Assembly: GCA_013289855.1 (NCBI GenBank)
Contig: JABCZD010000002.1
Location: 62,001-126,000, forward strand
Reading direction: 5' to 3'
Origin: Acidobacteriota bacterium
Lineage (GTDB): Bacteria; Acidobacteriota; Terriglobia; Acidiferrales; UBA7541
Length of the DNA stretch: 64,000 bases
Every line of letters starts with the position of its first letter. The stretch's first letter is position 1. The notes under the pieces were generated by a model. The model ran no database searches, was not told the origin of the DNA, and saw nothing but the letters and a program-made list of their open reading frames with translations. Of this stretch, positions 63,978 to 64,000 are shown one piece after another. The translations under genes were made by a program, and so were the position numbers.

Positions 63978-64000
63978 GCTCTGCGATTTCCTCCGAAAAG

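Overview
This 64 kb window is GC-rich chromosomal DNA from a Gram-negative soil-type bacterium, most likely a member of the Acidobacteriota. This is inferred from gene style: a PadR regulator next to a very long MacB/FtsX-like orphan permease (ADOP type), an ECF42 sigma factor beside a DGPF/YciI gene, FHA- and TPR-rich signalling proteins, and REP-like palindromes. There is no rRNA gene and no CRISPR array, so I do not name a genus.

Layout. (1) 184-22965 is a large surface-polysaccharide locus, almost all on the + strand: O-antigen ligase/polymerase, Wzx flippase, two FkbM methyltransferases, three GT4 and one GT2 glycosyltransferases, a complete GDP-D-glycero-D-manno-heptose set (hddA, hddC, gmhA, gmhB plus a GDP-sugar epimerase/dehydratase), a SAM methyltransferase, a nucleotide-sugar dehydrogenase, a VpsJ-like helical-barrel protein, a FemAB-like transferase and a NodB-like deacetylase. 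One secreted protein gene (13600-15225) is inserted in reverse. (2) 23159-26341 is a PadR/ADOP unit with a promoter and three phased operator-like repeats. (3) 26367-31336 lies on the - strand: MaoC hydratase, rfbB-rfbA, and a tight ATP-grasp/flavoprotein pair. (4) 31.4-33.9 kb looks like a decayed accessory island: a DUF669-like small gene, a frameshifted Cas4/RecB-like nuclease with a probable Fe-S cysteine set, a flavin reductase-fold gene, and the 5' half of a tRNA-Arg cut in the anticodon arm. (5) 34197-43035 is a signalling block: a giant membrane Ser/Thr kinase with 52-residue repeats in exact register, an outer-membrane-type protein, and an FHA-GAF-adenylate cyclase. (6) 43.4-49.3 kb is housekeeping: bL31, RlmN, a cysteine-dioxygenase-like protein, M16 protease, zinc-ribbon membrane protein, WalJ-like MBL hydrolase. 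(7) 49.7-64 kb holds ECF42/DGPF, a TPR protein, a Tat-exported sugar isomerase-like protein, an orphan ABC ATPase preceded by a promoter-structured leader-terminator, an ECF sigma/anti-sigma pair, a two-gene phosphorelay/GGDEF-like unit, pterin dehydratase, two dehydrogenases, a small tail-anchored protein and an amine-oxidase-like flavoprotein.

How the genes work together. The polysaccharide locus can make GDP-heptose, an acidic nucleotide sugar and (from region 3) dTDP-4-keto-6-deoxyglucose, assemble and flip a repeat unit, and ligate or polymerise it. The kinase and FHA-cyclase suggest coupling of Ser/Thr phosphorylation to cAMP. The best candidates for undescribed biology are the kinase/FHA-cyclase block, the ABC-ATPase leader RNA, the flavoprotein/ATP-grasp pair, and the tRNA-linked nuclease remnant. 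All assignments are from reading the sequence; no database search was run.
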